DNA of 64,000 nucleotides from Streptomyces spirodelae (GCF_017676385.1 NZ_JAFFZN010000003.1:328646-392645); one strand, 5' to 3'. Numbered from the stretch's first letter, positions 1-8,623 are shown. Translations and numbers: made by a program. Notes: generated from the sequence alone by a model not told the origin.

Positions 1-2084
1 CCGCGGACCTGGCCGTACTCGTACGGCAGGCCGCGCGCGACGCCTACGACGAGGGCTACGAGCGCGGCGTCCACGACCACGACGCCACCCTCATCCTGAG
101 GACGCTGCTGCGGCTCGGCGAGGGCGCGGGAACGCTGCGCCACGAGCCCGCGTCGCGTGCCGTCGCGCAGCTGTTCTGGGCGCACGGGACCGAGCCCGCG
201 CAGCGCGCCGCCTGGAGCCGGCGCGCCGTCTCGCTGGCCCGCGCGGGCGAGACCTTCGGCCCGGTGCGGGGCGCCGCACGGCTGGCGGACGAACTGGGCG
301 CCGCCATCGAGGCGTTCATCCGGGCGGTGCCGCTGGGTGAGAGTCCCGGTACGCGGCCCGCGCAGGCGGCCGCCTACCTGCTGGAGGAGCTGACCTGCGA
401 GCCCGGCGGCTTCGTCCTCGGCGCTGAGGCCCGCACGGTGCTGGAGAAGTTCCGGCACACGGTCGGCACCGACGCCTACGAGGCGTACACCGCCGATCTG
501 GCGGCGCTCGACACCCCTGCCGAGCGGCACCAGCTCGCCACCGCGTGGCTGGGCTCCTACGCCCGCTCCAGCGGCACCGAGCCCGCACCCGGAGAGCTGG
601 CCGAGGCCGTCGCCGCGCAGCTGTGCCCACGGCTGGAGCGCTACGACGCCGACGCGCCGCCGTCCGCCACCGTGACCGGGCTGCTCGGTACCCACCCCCG
701 TATCCAGGACGGCGAACTCACCGTGCGGCTGGATGAGTTCCTCGCCCGCACCATCGAGTTCCGCACGCACGCCGTACCCGCCTTCCGGGAACACCAGCGC
801 CGCCGCCTGCAGTTGGTCACCGAGGAGCGGGAGCGGCTGCGGCCGGCCGACTACCGGCCGCGTGCCCTGCCCGGGTTCGTCCGCAGTCGGCTGATCGACG
901 AGGTCTGGTCCCCGCTGATCGGCGAGAACCTGGCCAAGCAACTGGGTACCGAAGCGGGCACGGGCGCCCTCGGCGGCCTGCTGCTCCTGCTCTCTCCGCC
1001 GGGCTACGGGAAGACGACGCTGCTGGAGTATGTGGCCGAACGGCTCGGTCTGCTGCTGGTCAAGGTGAACGGCCCGGCGCTCGGCCACGCCGTCACCTCA
1101 CTCGACCCCGCGCAGGCGCCCGACGCCGCAGCGCGGCAGGAAGTGGAGAAGGTCAACTTCGCGCTGAAGGCCGGCAACAACACGCTGCTGTACGTGGACG
1201 ACATCCAGCACACCTCGGCCCAGTTCCTGGAGAAGTTCATCCCGCTGTGCGACGGCACCCGCCGCATCGAGGGCGTGTGGGACGGCGAACCGCACACCTA
1301 CGACCTGCGGGGCAAGCGGTTCGCCGTCTGCATGGCGGGCAATCCCTACACCGAGTCCGGCAGCCGCTTCCGCGTCCCCGACATGCTCGCCAACCGCGCC
1401 GACGTATGGAACCTGGGCGAGGTGCTGACGGGCAAGCAGGAGGCGTTCGCACTCAGCTTCGTCGAGAACGCGCTGACCTCCCACCCCGAGCTGGCCCCGC
1501 TGGCGGGCCGGCCCCGTACGGATCTGGAGCTGCTGATCGCCCTCGCGCGGGGCGACAGCGCGGCGCGGCCCGACCAACTGTCCCAGCCCTGCGCGCCCGC
1601 CGAACTGGAGCGGGTGCTCGCCGTCCTGCGCCATGTGCTGACGGTGCGTGAGACGGTGCTCGCCGTCAATCGCGCGTACATCGCCTCCGCGGGGCAGACC
1701 GATGCGAGCCGCACGGAGCCGCCGTTCCGGCTGCAGGGGTCCTACCGGACCATGAACAAGATCGTGCAGCGGGTGCGGGGTGTCATGGATGACGCCGAGG
1801 TCGCGGCCCTCGTGGTGGACCACTACACCGCGGAGGCGCGGACCCTTTCGGGGGGCGCCGAGGCCAACCTACTCAAGCTCGCCGAACTGCGCGGGGCGCT
1901 CACGCCCGAGGGAGCCGCCCGCTGGGCGGACATCAAGCGCGCCTACGTCCGCACCCAGGCACTCGGCGACACGGAAACGGACCCCATGGCCCGCGCCGTC
2001 GCCGCCCTCGGCCTCCTCGCTGAGCGGGTCGCCGCCGTGGAGACGGCCATCACCCGCGCCACGGGTGCCCCCGAGGGCCGCTGA
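1..2084 (+). CDS. Large AAA+ ATPase, C-terminal part (5' end outside window)
   Basis: The reading frame is open from the first codons of the window (ADLAVLVRQAARDAYDEGY...), so this is the 3' part of a longer gene; the in-frame GTG at 264 is internal. A classic P-loop AAA domain is visible: Walker A PPGYGKTT at about 1006-1020 and Walker B LLYVDDIQH at about 1186-1210, followed by an AAA-like segment and a helical C-terminus. The order (long helical N-terminus, then one AAA module) resembles the very large Streptomyces proteins usually annotated 'DNA repair ATPase', but that name rests on annotation habit and the role is unproven. The gene ends at a hairpin shared with the opposing DUF397 gene. 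Confidence 0.8.
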   Translation, partial: ADLAVLVRQAARDAYDEGYERGVHDHDATLILRTLLRLGEGAGTLRHEPASRAVAQLFWAHGTEPAQRAAWSRRAVSLARAGETFGPVRGAARLADELGAAIEAFIRAVPLGESPGTRPAQAAAYLLEELTCEPGGFVLGAEARTVLEKFRHTVGTDAYEAYTADLAALDTPAERHQLATAWLGSYARSSGTEPAPGELAEAVAAQLCPRLERYDADAPPSATVTGLLGTHPRIQDGELTVRLDEFLARTIEFRTHAVPAFREHQRRRLQLVTEERERLRPADYRPRALPGFVRSRLIDEVWSPLIGENLAKQLGTEAGTGALGGLLLLLSPPGYGKTTLLEYVAERLGLLLVKVNGPALGHAVTSLDPAQAPDAAARQEVEKVNFALKAGNNTLLYVDDIQHTSAQFLEKFIPLCDGTRRIEGVWDGEPHTYDLRGKRFAVCMAGNPYTESGSRFRVPDMLANRADVWNLGEVLTGKQEAFALSFVENALTSHPELAPLAGRPRTDLELLIALARGDSAARPDQLSQPCAPAELERVLAVLRHVLTVRETVLAVNRAYIASAGQTDASRTEPPFRLQGSYRTMNKIVQRVRGVMDDAEVAALVVDHYTAEARTLSGGAEANLLKLAELRGALTPEGAARWADIKRAYVRTQALGDTETDPMARAVAALGLLAERVAAVETAITRATGAPEGR

Positions 2085-2146
2085 GCGCGGTTGTGCCAAC
2101 AACGTAGCGGATGGCGGACGCGGGCGGGCCGGCTCCCCGCCCGTAC

Positions 2147-2186
2147 CCCTGAAACGTCACCTGCTCAGGGGGTGACGATTTCAGGG
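2147..2186. terminator. Bidirectional hairpin terminator
   Basis: Inverted repeat between two convergent genes. CCCTGAAA-CGTCACC (2147-2161) pairs with GGTGACG-a-TTTCAGGG (2171-2186) with a single bulged base and a 9-nt loop. It sits between the AAA ATPase stop (2084) and the DUF397 stop (2198), so it can serve both. Confidence 0.65.
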
Positions 2187-2197
2187 TATGGGTCGGG

Positions 2198-2392
2198 TCA
2201 GGGCTGCTCGACCTCCACCGCGTGGGCAGTGAAGGCCGCCCAGGCGCTGGGGGAGATGGTGAGGGGGCGGAGGTTGGCGTCCTTGGAGTCGCGGACGTGG
2301 ATCGCGTGGGCCTGTGTGGCGACTTCCACGCAGTTGTCGCCGTCTCCACTGCTGTAGCTGCTCTTGAACCAGCTCAGGTCCGTAGTCGTCAT
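2198..2392 (-). CDS. DUF397 domain protein
   Basis: A 64-residue protein with the DUF397 signature (WFKSSYSSGDGDNCVEVA, then IHVRDSKD). DUF397 proteins in Streptomyces are encoded next to WhiJ-like XRE regulators and act with them; some pairs are described as antitoxin-like or developmental regulators. Here the ATG overlaps the stop of the XRE gene by ATGA, so the two are translationally coupled. The molecular function is unknown; partnership with the adjacent XRE protein is inferred from family knowledge and gene overlap. Confidence 0.9.
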   Translation of the reverse strand: MTTTDLSWFKSSYSSGDGDNCVEVATQAHAIHVRDSKDANLRPLTISPSAWAAFTAHAVEVEQP

Positions 2393-3261
2393 AGCGCTCC
2401 TCGCAGTTGTTCCAGCAAGCTCACCGTAGCTCGGCAGTCCAGGGCCTGAGAACGGAGCTTGCCATAGCGCTGGAGGAGCACGCTGACATCACCGGCGGTC
2501 GCGATCAGGTTGCTCGACTGGTGCCCTTCCGTATAGCCGAACCACCGATGCTCCTCGGTTTCCGCCAGGTACAGCTGACCGTTGGACCCCGCGTGGTCCT
2601 CCTGCCGGAGCGGCATCACCTGGATCTCCACATTGGTGAGCCGACCGACCTCCAGCAGGTGGTCGATGAGGTGCTTGGTCACCGAGTCCCCGCCGATCCC
2701 GCGCTCCAGAAGAGACTGCTCGACGATGAAGCTGAAGGCCGTATGGGGACGGTCCCGGAAGAGCTGCTGCCGGGCGAGCCGAGCCGCGACCAGGCGGTCG
2801 ATCTCCTCCTCCGTATAAGGAGGCAACTGCCGCTCCAGTACGGCCCGGATGTACGGTTCGGGCTGCAGCAGGCCCGGGATCGCCCTGCACTCGTAGGCGC
2901 AAAGGGTGATGGCCTCCTCTTCGATGCCTGCCCATTGCTGGAACCAGGAAGCGAGTCCGGGCTTGCGCCGGAGACTCTTCGCGGCGGCGCGGAGAACTTT
3001 TCCGGCGAGCGGTCCCAGCACCACCTCCGCGCGCTGGGGGAGCTTTTCCGGGGGGAATCGCTTGCCCTGTTCGATCTTGGCGATGTAGTGACTGGAGTAC
3101 CGGACGTGCGGGCCGAACTCCTCCTGGGTCAAGTCCGCTTCGAGACGCAGAGCTTTGAGAACCGCGCCGTAGATCTTGAGACCTTCGGAGATTTCGGGTC
3201 CGGGCTCGGGTTCGCCGGGGGCCGTTCCGGCGTTTGGTTCCTGTCCCTCGGGCGACGTCAT
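2389..3261 (-). CDS. XRE-family regulator with DUF5753 (Scr1/WhiJ type)
   Basis: 290 residues. An N-terminal helix-turn-helix (about residues 28-85, LRLEADLTQEEFGPHVRYSS...) is followed by a DUF5753 ligand/partner domain (WFQQWAGIEEEAITLCAYE..., PGLLQPEPYIRAVL). The start at 3261 is chosen because GGAAGG lies 9 nt upstream; a longer frame to 3303 has no good ribosome site. WhiJ-like regulators of this architecture occur with DUF397 proteins and RsbW-like ATPases (abaA/whiJ-type loci) and affect development or secondary metabolism in Streptomyces. All three partners are present here: DUF397 overlaps by 4 bp, and the ATPase gene is divergent across a 156-bp gap containing a GTACA-type inverted repeat. 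Confidence 0.88.
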   Translation of the reverse strand: MTSPEGQEPNAGTAPGEPEPGPEISEGLKIYGAVLKALRLEADLTQEEFGPHVRYSSHYIAKIEQGKRFPPEKLPQRAEVVLGPLAGKVLRAAAKSLRRKPGLASWFQQWAGIEEEAITLCAYECRAIPGLLQPEPYIRAVLERQLPPYTEEEIDRLVAARLARQQLFRDRPHTAFSFIVEQSLLERGIGGDSVTKHLIDHLLEVGRLTNVEIQVMPLRQEDHAGSNGQLYLAETEEHRWFGYTEGHQSSNLIATAGDVSVLLQRYGKLRSQALDCRATVSLLEQLRGAL

Positions 3262-3352
3262 TGTCGAATGCCTTCCGTGCTGGATGCCCTTCCCCGCTCT
3301 CAACCCGCCTAGGATCAGGGAAAGTTACGCGCCCAGTACAGGCCACGCACCA

Positions 3353-3370
3353 GTACATTTGGTTCTGTAC
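3353..3370. promoter_or_regulatory. Inverted repeat GTACA-N8-TGTAC between XRE and ATPase genes
   Basis: GTACA (3353-3357) and TGTAC (3366-3370) form an inverted repeat in the divergent promoter region, with a further direct GTACA half at 3336-3340. This is a natural candidate operator for the adjacent XRE regulator. Assignment is by position only. Confidence 0.4.
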
Positions 3371-3417
3371 CATCGCAGTTCCTGCTCCTGAGGCGGCGCC
3401 CCCGCGACGCTGGCCTT

Positions 3418-3858
3418 ATGCGAACGACGACTCGGAATGCACTCCCCGGCAGCACTGCGCAATTCGTACAGCGGTTCTCCGCGACCCGGCGCGGTGCGCG
3501 CCTCGCACGGCGGCTGGCCGCGTGTCAACTCGATGCCTGGGGCGTGCCCTATGACGACCCGCTCTCCGAAAGGGTGACCCTGATCGTGGCGGAACTCAGT
3601 GCGAATGCCGCATTGCACGGGCGGGTCCCGGGGCGGGATTTCGCATTGCTGCTGGCGTGTGACGTGAGAAGCGGCCAACTGCGGATCGAGGTCTCGGACA
3701 CGCACCCGGTGCGGCCGGTGCGGCGTACACCGGGTGGCATGGACGACGGCGGGCGCGGTCTCGTACTGGTGGACGCGCTCGCTTCCCGTTGGGGCATCGC
3801 TGAGCGGCTGGGCCCGGGTAAAACGGTCTGGGCGGAGATCGACGTTCCGGCGGCCTGA
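3418..3858 (+). CDS. RsbW/SpoIIAB-like ATP-binding protein
   Basis: 146 residues of the HATPase_c fold used by anti-sigma factor kinases. The N box is ELSANAALHG, the G1 box is EVSDTHP, and the G2 region is DGGRGLVLVDAL. Such stand-alone ATPases are abundant in Streptomyces and are typically partnered with WhiJ-like XRE and DUF397 genes, as here. It may be an anti-sigma factor, but no cognate sigma or anti-anti-sigma gene lies beside it. ATP binding is well supported by the motifs; the partner is inferred. Confidence 0.88.
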   Translation: MRTTTRNALPGSTAQFVQRFSATRRGARLARRLAACQLDAWGVPYDDPLSERVTLIVAELSANAALHGRVPGRDFALLLACDVRSGQLRIEVSDTHPVRPVRRTPGGMDDGGRGLVLVDALASRWGIAERLGPGKTVWAEIDVPAA

Positions 3859-3977
3859 CAACGGGCCAGGCGTGGCGCGACGACCGGGGGCCGCGAGCCG
3901 CACTCGGTGAGAACAGAAACCCACGTGAAAGTTGCCTTCCGTGTCTTCACGTATGGGTCCGCGGTCATCTACGCTCC

Positions 3978-4562
3978 GTGCACCGAAGTTGGCCAGAGGG
4001 GGACGACTTGGGCACTGGGGGGAAGCGGCAACACGTACCGGCGTCGGCTGTGAGCAAGGCCGAAGGGGCGGTGGCACAGTCGCAGCAGGCATCACGTGCA
4101 CGTCAACTGAGGGCTGAGAAGCGACGCCTGGAGCAGGAACTCATTCCTCAGGCACGCCGCAGAACGAGTGCTGCCGTGGAGCGATGCGCGAGGCTCCCGC
4201 AGGTTACGGGCAGCCGTTACGAGCAGGCGCGAAAGGCGGCTGTACGTGCTTCGACAGAGCTCAAGGCTCTGAGAGATCGCCTCATGCGGATAGAGAGAGA
4301 ATTGGTGGCGCTGCCGAATCAACGCCTTTTTGCCGGATTGAGCGTCGCGTCCGAAGAGAAAGCGCTGGTGAGGCGTAACCGGAGCGCTTCGCAGAGGGAG
4401 AAGCCGGACCGGGAGCCGAGAGCCCGCCAGGCGCAGGCGCGTCGACGGCTCGCAGAGGACATAAGCGGATACGGCGATCCGGTGCCGGATCCGGCCCTGA
4501 CGATGGACCCGGCGACCCAGCCGTACCGGGGTGATCGAGCTCGAAGACGCTGGGAGAAGTGA
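3978..4562 (+). CDS. Hypothetical charged coiled-coil protein (atypical composition)
   Basis: Up to 194 residues from a GTG at 3978 (an internal GTG near 4050 is possible). The protein is very rich in Arg, Glu, Gln and Ala with heptad-like stretches (RAEKRRLEQELIPQARRR, ELKALRDRLMRIERELVAL), suggesting a helical coiled coil. Codon choice is looser than in the neighbours (many AGA, ATA, TTT, CAA, GCT), which suggests recent acquisition or a non-coding relic. I recognise no family. The ribosome site is weak, so coding status is moderate at best. Confidence 0.45.
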   Translation: MHRSWPEGDDLGTGGKRQHVPASAVSKAEGAVAQSQQASRARQLRAEKRRLEQELIPQARRRTSAAVERCARLPQVTGSRYEQARKAAVRASTELKALRDRLMRIERELVALPNQRLFAGLSVASEEKALVRRNRSASQREKPDREPRARQAQARRRLAEDISGYGDPVPDPALTMDPATQPYRGDRARRRWEK

Positions 4563-5130
4563 CGTGAGCGGGCTCCGATCTCCGAATCGTACGAGAGGTC
4601 GGCCCACGCCGCCGGAGCTGATCAGCCCCGGTGTGAGCAAGCACTCGGGTGTGCCGCGCGATCGGCCGAGCGCATCCGACAGCTGAGCGTCATCCACGGA
4701 ACCGGGCGCGAGATCACGTGGGCCTCGCCTGACCACTTTGGCGCGGTGTGGGGCCAAAGACCCGCCAACAGCTTCGGTGGAATGGCTGGCGTCGTCGCCT
4801 GCGCGAGGCGAGACGGAGCACCGTCTCCCTCCTGCGGCCGCAAGCGGCAACGCGGTCGCACGTCGAACGCCCCCACCCGGCGGGTGTCGGTGCCGGGTGG
4901 GGGTTGGCGCTCGAGGCTGTGGCGCCGGTTGAGCCCAGACCAGGTATCGGCCGGCATATTGCCGGAGCCCGGCATCGAGCAGGCGGGGACCGGCCCGGGG
5001 CGGTGCCGCTGCGATCGGATAACGAGACGGCCGGGGCGCCCGAGGCCGGTTGAGGCCGTTGCTTAGGGTGAGGTTCCAGGCGGAGGACCGCGGGAGCGGT
5101 TCCGCACGTGGGACGTCGCAAGGGAGCGCC
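4563..5130. other. Intergenic region, no supported gene
   Basis: About 570 bases between the coiled-coil ORF and the SpoIIE gene. No frame has convincing codon bias. The only structure I see is a strong hairpin at 4870-4903. Confidence 0.6.
4870..4903. terminator. Strong intergenic hairpin
   Basis: A perfect 12-bp stem: CCCCCACCCGGC (4870-4881) pairs with GCCGGGTGGGGG (4892-4903), with a 10-nt loop. It is a plausible rho-independent-like terminator upstream of the SpoIIE gene; no T-run follows, as is usual in Streptomyces. Confidence 0.5.
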
Positions 5131-6213
5131 ATGGCGGAGGGACGCAGGCAGCGGACCTACATCGTGCTGGCCCTGCTGCCTGTTCTGGTGATGGCACTGG
5201 TGGCCGGTGTCGACGTGCTGGCGGGGCCCGAGGTGGGGTTCCTGCCGCTGGTCTCGCTCGGCCCCGCCTTCGCCGGACTGGTCGGCACCTGGCGGCGCAC
5301 CGTCGTGGTCGGGGCGCTGGCGATGCTGCTGTGCACCGGGCTGGGGCTCTACGACGGCCTGCTCGACGGGCGGCGCGGCTACACGGCGCTGGCGTCCGTT
5401 GCCGGGGTCACCGTCGCCGGTGTGGTGGCGGCGATCATGCGGGGGCGGCGCGAGGAGGAGTTGGCCAGTGTCCGGTCCATCGCGGAGGTCGCCCAGCGGG
5501 TGCTGCTGCGGCCGGTTCCGCGCAGCGCGGGCCCGCTGCGGGTGGCCGTCTCCTACACCTCGGCCGTCGCCGAGGCGCGCATCGGCGGCGACCTGTACGA
5601 GGTGGCGGCCGCGCCGGACCGCATACGGCTGATCGTCGGCGATGTGCAGGGCAAGGGGCTGGCCGCCGTGGAGACCGCGTCCGTGGTCCTCGGCACGTTC
5701 CGGGAGGCCGCCTACGAGGAGCCGGACCTGGTGGCCCTGGGCTCCCGGCTGGAGCGCAGCGTGGCCCGCGAACTGGAGGACGAGAAGTTCGTGACGGCCA
5801 TCCTCGCCGAGGTGCGGCCCAAGGAGCGGACCGTCCACTTCCTCAACCACGGGCATCCCCCTCCGATGCTGGTACGCCGGGACGGCATTGTCGACTTCCC
5901 CACCCCGGACGCCTACGCGCTGCCGCTCGGGCTGGCCGCACACGGCGGCGAGCCGCCCGGCCTCTTCAGCGCCGCGTTCGCGCCGGGCGACCAACTCCTC
6001 CTCTACACCGACGGCGTGACGGAGGCCAGGAACGGGGAAGGGGACTTCTACCCGCTCAAGGACAAGAGCGCGCTGCTGCGCACCGGCGACGCGCAGACCG
6101 CGCTGGACACGCTGCGCGAAGACGTGGACCGCTACACGAGCGGGGTCCAGGACGACGACGCGGCGATGCTCCTGGTGCGCTACCGCCACGGGCGCGGCCC
6201 GGGGCGTGACTGA
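5131..6213 (+). CDS. Membrane-anchored SpoIIE/PP2C-type serine phosphatase
   Basis: 360 residues. About four hydrophobic segments fill the first 110 residues (YIVLALLPVLVMALVAG, VSLGPAFAGLV, VVVGALAMLLCTGLGL, SVAGVTVAGVVAAIM). A SpoIIE catalytic domain follows with metal-binding motifs GGDLYE, GDVQGKG, YTDGVTEARN and DDDAAMLLV. The family dephosphorylates anti-anti-sigma (STAS) proteins to release alternative sigma factors. The ATG at 5131 is chosen because AGGGAG lies just upstream; the frame extends to 5050 without a better start. No STAS partner is adjacent, though a SigB-type sigma gene lies about 5 kb away. Confidence 0.9.
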   Translation: MAEGRRQRTYIVLALLPVLVMALVAGVDVLAGPEVGFLPLVSLGPAFAGLVGTWRRTVVVGALAMLLCTGLGLYDGLLDGRRGYTALASVAGVTVAGVVAAIMRGRREEELASVRSIAEVAQRVLLRPVPRSAGPLRVAVSYTSAVAEARIGGDLYEVAAAPDRIRLIVGDVQGKGLAAVETASVVLGTFREAAYEEPDLVALGSRLERSVARELEDEKFVTAILAEVRPKERTVHFLNHGHPPPMLVRRDGIVDFPTPDAYALPLGLAAHGGEPPGLFSAAFAPGDQLLLYTDGVTEARNGEGDFYPLKDKSALLRTGDAQTALDTLREDVDRYTSGVQDDDAAMLLVRYRHGRGPGRD

Positions 6214-6279
6214 GAGGACCGGGCTGTGCGGCCACGGGGCGGCGCGCAGGGAAGACGAAGGAAGCGGTAAAAAGGGGAC

Positions 6280-6825
6280 ATGGCCGAGCACAAGGACCCG
6301 GTGGCGGGTCAGGACGATGTGGACGCGGTCACGCGGGCCGTGCTGACCGCGTCCCGGGTACTGGTGGCGGTCTCGGCCAGCTCGCTGGCCGAGGTGGAGG
6401 ACCGGGTCACGCTGCCGCAGTTCCGGATGCTGGTGGCGCTCTCCTCGCGCGGTACGACCAAGCTGGTCGCGCTTGCCGAGCTGCTGCGGGTGGCGCCCTC
6501 GACCGCGATGCGGATGGCGGACCGGCTGATCGCGGCCGGCCTGGTGGACCGTCAGACCAACCCGCACAACCGCCGCGAGACCCTGCTGACCCTCACCGAC
6601 GAGGGCCGCCGCATCGTCGCGAGCGTCACCTCGCGCCGCCGCCGGGAGCTGGCGGCCGTGGTGGAACGGCTCTCCCCCGACCGGCGGGCGGCCCTGATCG
6701 AGGCGCTGACGGCGTTCAACGAGGCGGGCGGGGAGCCGCCGGTGCCGCCCACGGACATCGACGTGCCCTACCCGCTGGGTTGGGCCGACCTGGCTGCGCC
6801 GCCGCTGCCGTCAGACCAGCGCTGA
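6280..6825 (+). CDS. MarR-family transcriptional regulator
   Basis: 181 residues with a MarR winged helix: LPQFRMLVALSSRG, recognition helix region LLRVAPSTAMRMADRLIAAGLV, and wing NPHNRRETLLTLTDEGRRI. AAGGGG lies just upstream of the ATG. Its last 15 bp overlap the 3' end of the convergent ClC gene. MarR proteins bind palindromes near their own or adjacent promoters. A perfect 17-bp palindrome of the MarR type lies at the ClC start (8607-8623), making ClC a likely target, though this is inferred. Confidence 0.92.
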   Translation: MAEHKDPVAGQDDVDAVTRAVLTASRVLVAVSASSLAEVEDRVTLPQFRMLVALSSRGTTKLVALAELLRVAPSTAMRMADRLIAAGLVDRQTNPHNRRETLLTLTDEGRRIVASVTSRRRRELAAVVERLSPDRRAALIEALTAFNEAGGEPPVPPTDIDVPYPLGWADLAAPPLPSDQR

Positions 6826-8592
6826 CCGGGAGGCGAGGGGCTGCTGAGGGGCGTGGAGGGCCCGCAGCGCGCTGCGGTGGCTGAGCCAGCCGACCGGCAC
6901 CCCCTCGTCCGCGTCCAGCACCGGCATTCCGCCCTCCACCGAGTCGGAGAGCAGATGCAGCGCCGTGGCCAGCGGTTCGTCGGGCTTGAGGGCAGGGGTC
7001 CGCCGGGCCAGGTCGCTCACCGTCGCGGGGGCGCCGTCCGGCGCTTCGGCCAGCGCCTCGGCCACGTCCCGGCTGGTGACCACGCCCGCGTACCGCCCGG
7101 TGGGGTCCAGCACCGGGAGCGCCCCTTGGCCGGAGAGGCCCAGCACATCGGCAGCCTCGGACAGCGTGGTCCGGGTGGAGAGCGGTTCGGGCAGCGGCTC
7201 CATCACCTCGCCGACCGGCTGGCCGCCCAGCCGCGCGCCCCGCGCCGGGCCCTCCAGATCGATGCCGCGCCGCCGCAGCTTGAGCGTGTAGACGGTGTCC
7301 CGGGACAGCAGCCGTCCGGTCGCCGTGGCCAGCGCGATCGCCAGCATCATGGGCAGGATGATCGAGTACTGGCCGGTCAGTTCGAAGAGGATGACGACGG
7401 CCGTGATCGGGGCGCGTGAGGCCCCGGCGAAGACCGCGCCCATGCCGACCAGCGCGTAGGCACCGGCAGCTCCGGCGGTGCCGGGCACCAGGTGGTGCAG
7501 CACCGAGCCGTAGGCGGCGCCCAGCATGGCGCCCATGAACAGGCTGGGCGCGAAGACGCCGCCGGACCCGCCGATGCCTATGGTCACGCTGGTCGCCAGA
7601 ATCTTGCCGACCAGCAGCACCAGCAGGAAACCGATCGCGTACTCGCCCTCGGTGGCGTTCTCCAGCACCGGGTAGCCCACCCCGTACATCTCGGGCAGGG
7701 CGAGCAGCAGCAGGCCGAGTATCAGCCCGCCCGCCGCCGGCCGCAGCCACTCGGGGCCGCGCCACGCCCAGTCGCAGGCGTCCTCGATCAGGTACAGGAC
7801 GCGCGAGAAGCCCACGCCCACGGCCCCGGCCAGGACGCCGAGCAGGGCGAAGAAGCCGTACTGGTCCAGGTGGTCGACGTGGAAGGGCGGCAGGTCCAGG
7901 AAGGCGACGTCCCCGAACGCGGCCCGCCCGATCACGCTGGCGGTGACACTGGAGAGCACCGCGGCGCCGAACGCCTCGGCGCTGAACGTCATCAGGATCA
8001 GCTCCATGGCGAAGAACACGCCCGCCAGCGGGGCGTTGAACGTCGCCGCGATACCGCCCGCTGCGCCGCACGCCACCAGCAGCCGCATCCGCCCCTCGCC
8101 CGCCCGCCCCAGGCGGCCCAGCGTCGCGCCCAGGGCCGAGCCGACCTGCACGATCGGCCCCTCGCGGCCCACCGAGCCGCCCGAGCCGATGGTCAGCGCC
8201 GAGGCGAGTGTCTTGACGACGGCGACCTTCGGGCTGATCCGCCCGCCGCGCTGTGCCACGGCGAGCATCACCTCGGGCACCCCGTGCCCGCGCGCCTCCC
8301 TGGCGAAGCGCTGCACCAGGGGCCCGTACAGCAGCCCGCCCACCACAGGTGCCAGCACCACGAAGAAGGGACCCAGCCAGGACAGGTGCGGGTGGGCGGA
8401 GCCGGGGTCGGCAGCGTAGTCCTGGTGCCCGGAGAAGAGGCGGGTGAACTGCTGGATGCACCAGCGGAAGACGATCGATCCGACGCCCGCTCCGGCGCCG
8501 GTGACCAGGGCGAGCAGCATCAGTCCCCATGGCGCGGAACGCATCCGTGCACGCGTAACCCTGCTGCTGCCTGCCCCTGTGCCCGTCATCAC
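6811..8592 (-). CDS. ClC-family chloride channel/antiporter with CBS pair
   Basis: 593 residues. The ClC core shows the selectivity motifs GHGVPEVM, GREGPIVQ (gating Glu in place) and GIGGSGGVFAPSLF. Two C-terminal CBS domains follow (about residues 455-575; PLSTRTTLSEAADVL... and ...PVLDADEGVPVGWLSHRSAL), likely binding adenine nucleotides. The position of the E. coli proton glutamate (Glu203) appears to be Leu (FFAMELILM), as in channel-type members where it is not Glu. Function is Cl- movement across the membrane; transporter versus channel is unsettled. The gene overlaps the convergent marR gene by 15 bp. Confidence 0.92.
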   Translation of the reverse strand: MMTGTGAGSSRVTRARMRSAPWGLMLLALVTGAGAGVGSIVFRWCIQQFTRLFSGHQDYAADPGSAHPHLSWLGPFFVVLAPVVGGLLYGPLVQRFAREARGHGVPEVMLAVAQRGGRISPKVAVVKTLASALTIGSGGSVGREGPIVQVGSALGATLGRLGRAGEGRMRLLVACGAAGGIAATFNAPLAGVFFAMELILMTFSAEAFGAAVLSSVTASVIGRAAFGDVAFLDLPPFHVDHLDQYGFFALLGVLAGAVGVGFSRVLYLIEDACDWAWRGPEWLRPAAGGLILGLLLLALPEMYGVGYPVLENATEGEYAIGFLLVLLVGKILATSVTIGIGGSGGVFAPSLFMGAMLGAAYGSVLHHLVPGTAGAAGAYALVGMGAVFAGASRAPITAVVILFELTGQYSIILPMMLAIALATATGRLLSRDTVYTLKLRRRGIDLEGPARGARLGGQPVGEVMEPLPEPLSTRTTLSEAADVLGLSGQGALPVLDPTGRYAGVVTSRDVAEALAEAPDGAPATVSDLARRTPALKPDEPLATALHLLSDSVEGGMPVLDADEGVPVGWLSHRSALRALHAPQQPLASRSALV

Positions 8593-8606
8593 TGCTCCCT
8601 TCTTAC

Positions 8607-8623
8607 TTTTGCATTATGCAAAA
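8607..8623. promoter_or_regulatory. Perfect 17-bp palindrome, candidate MarR operator
   Basis: TTTTGCAT-T-ATGCAAAA lies 15 bp upstream of the ClC start codon in an AT-rich island. The core contains CATAAT on the minus strand, resembling a -10 box. A second smaller palindrome ACTTG-T-CAAGT follows. The form suits a MarR dimer that would block ClC transcription. Confidence 0.6.

Noticed and set aside
4092..5132. Long minus-strand open frame (about 346 codons) opposite the coiled-coil ORF and intergenic DNA
   Set aside because: The translation is Arg/Pro/Ala filler typical of antisense frames in high-GC DNA, with no domain and no ribosome site.
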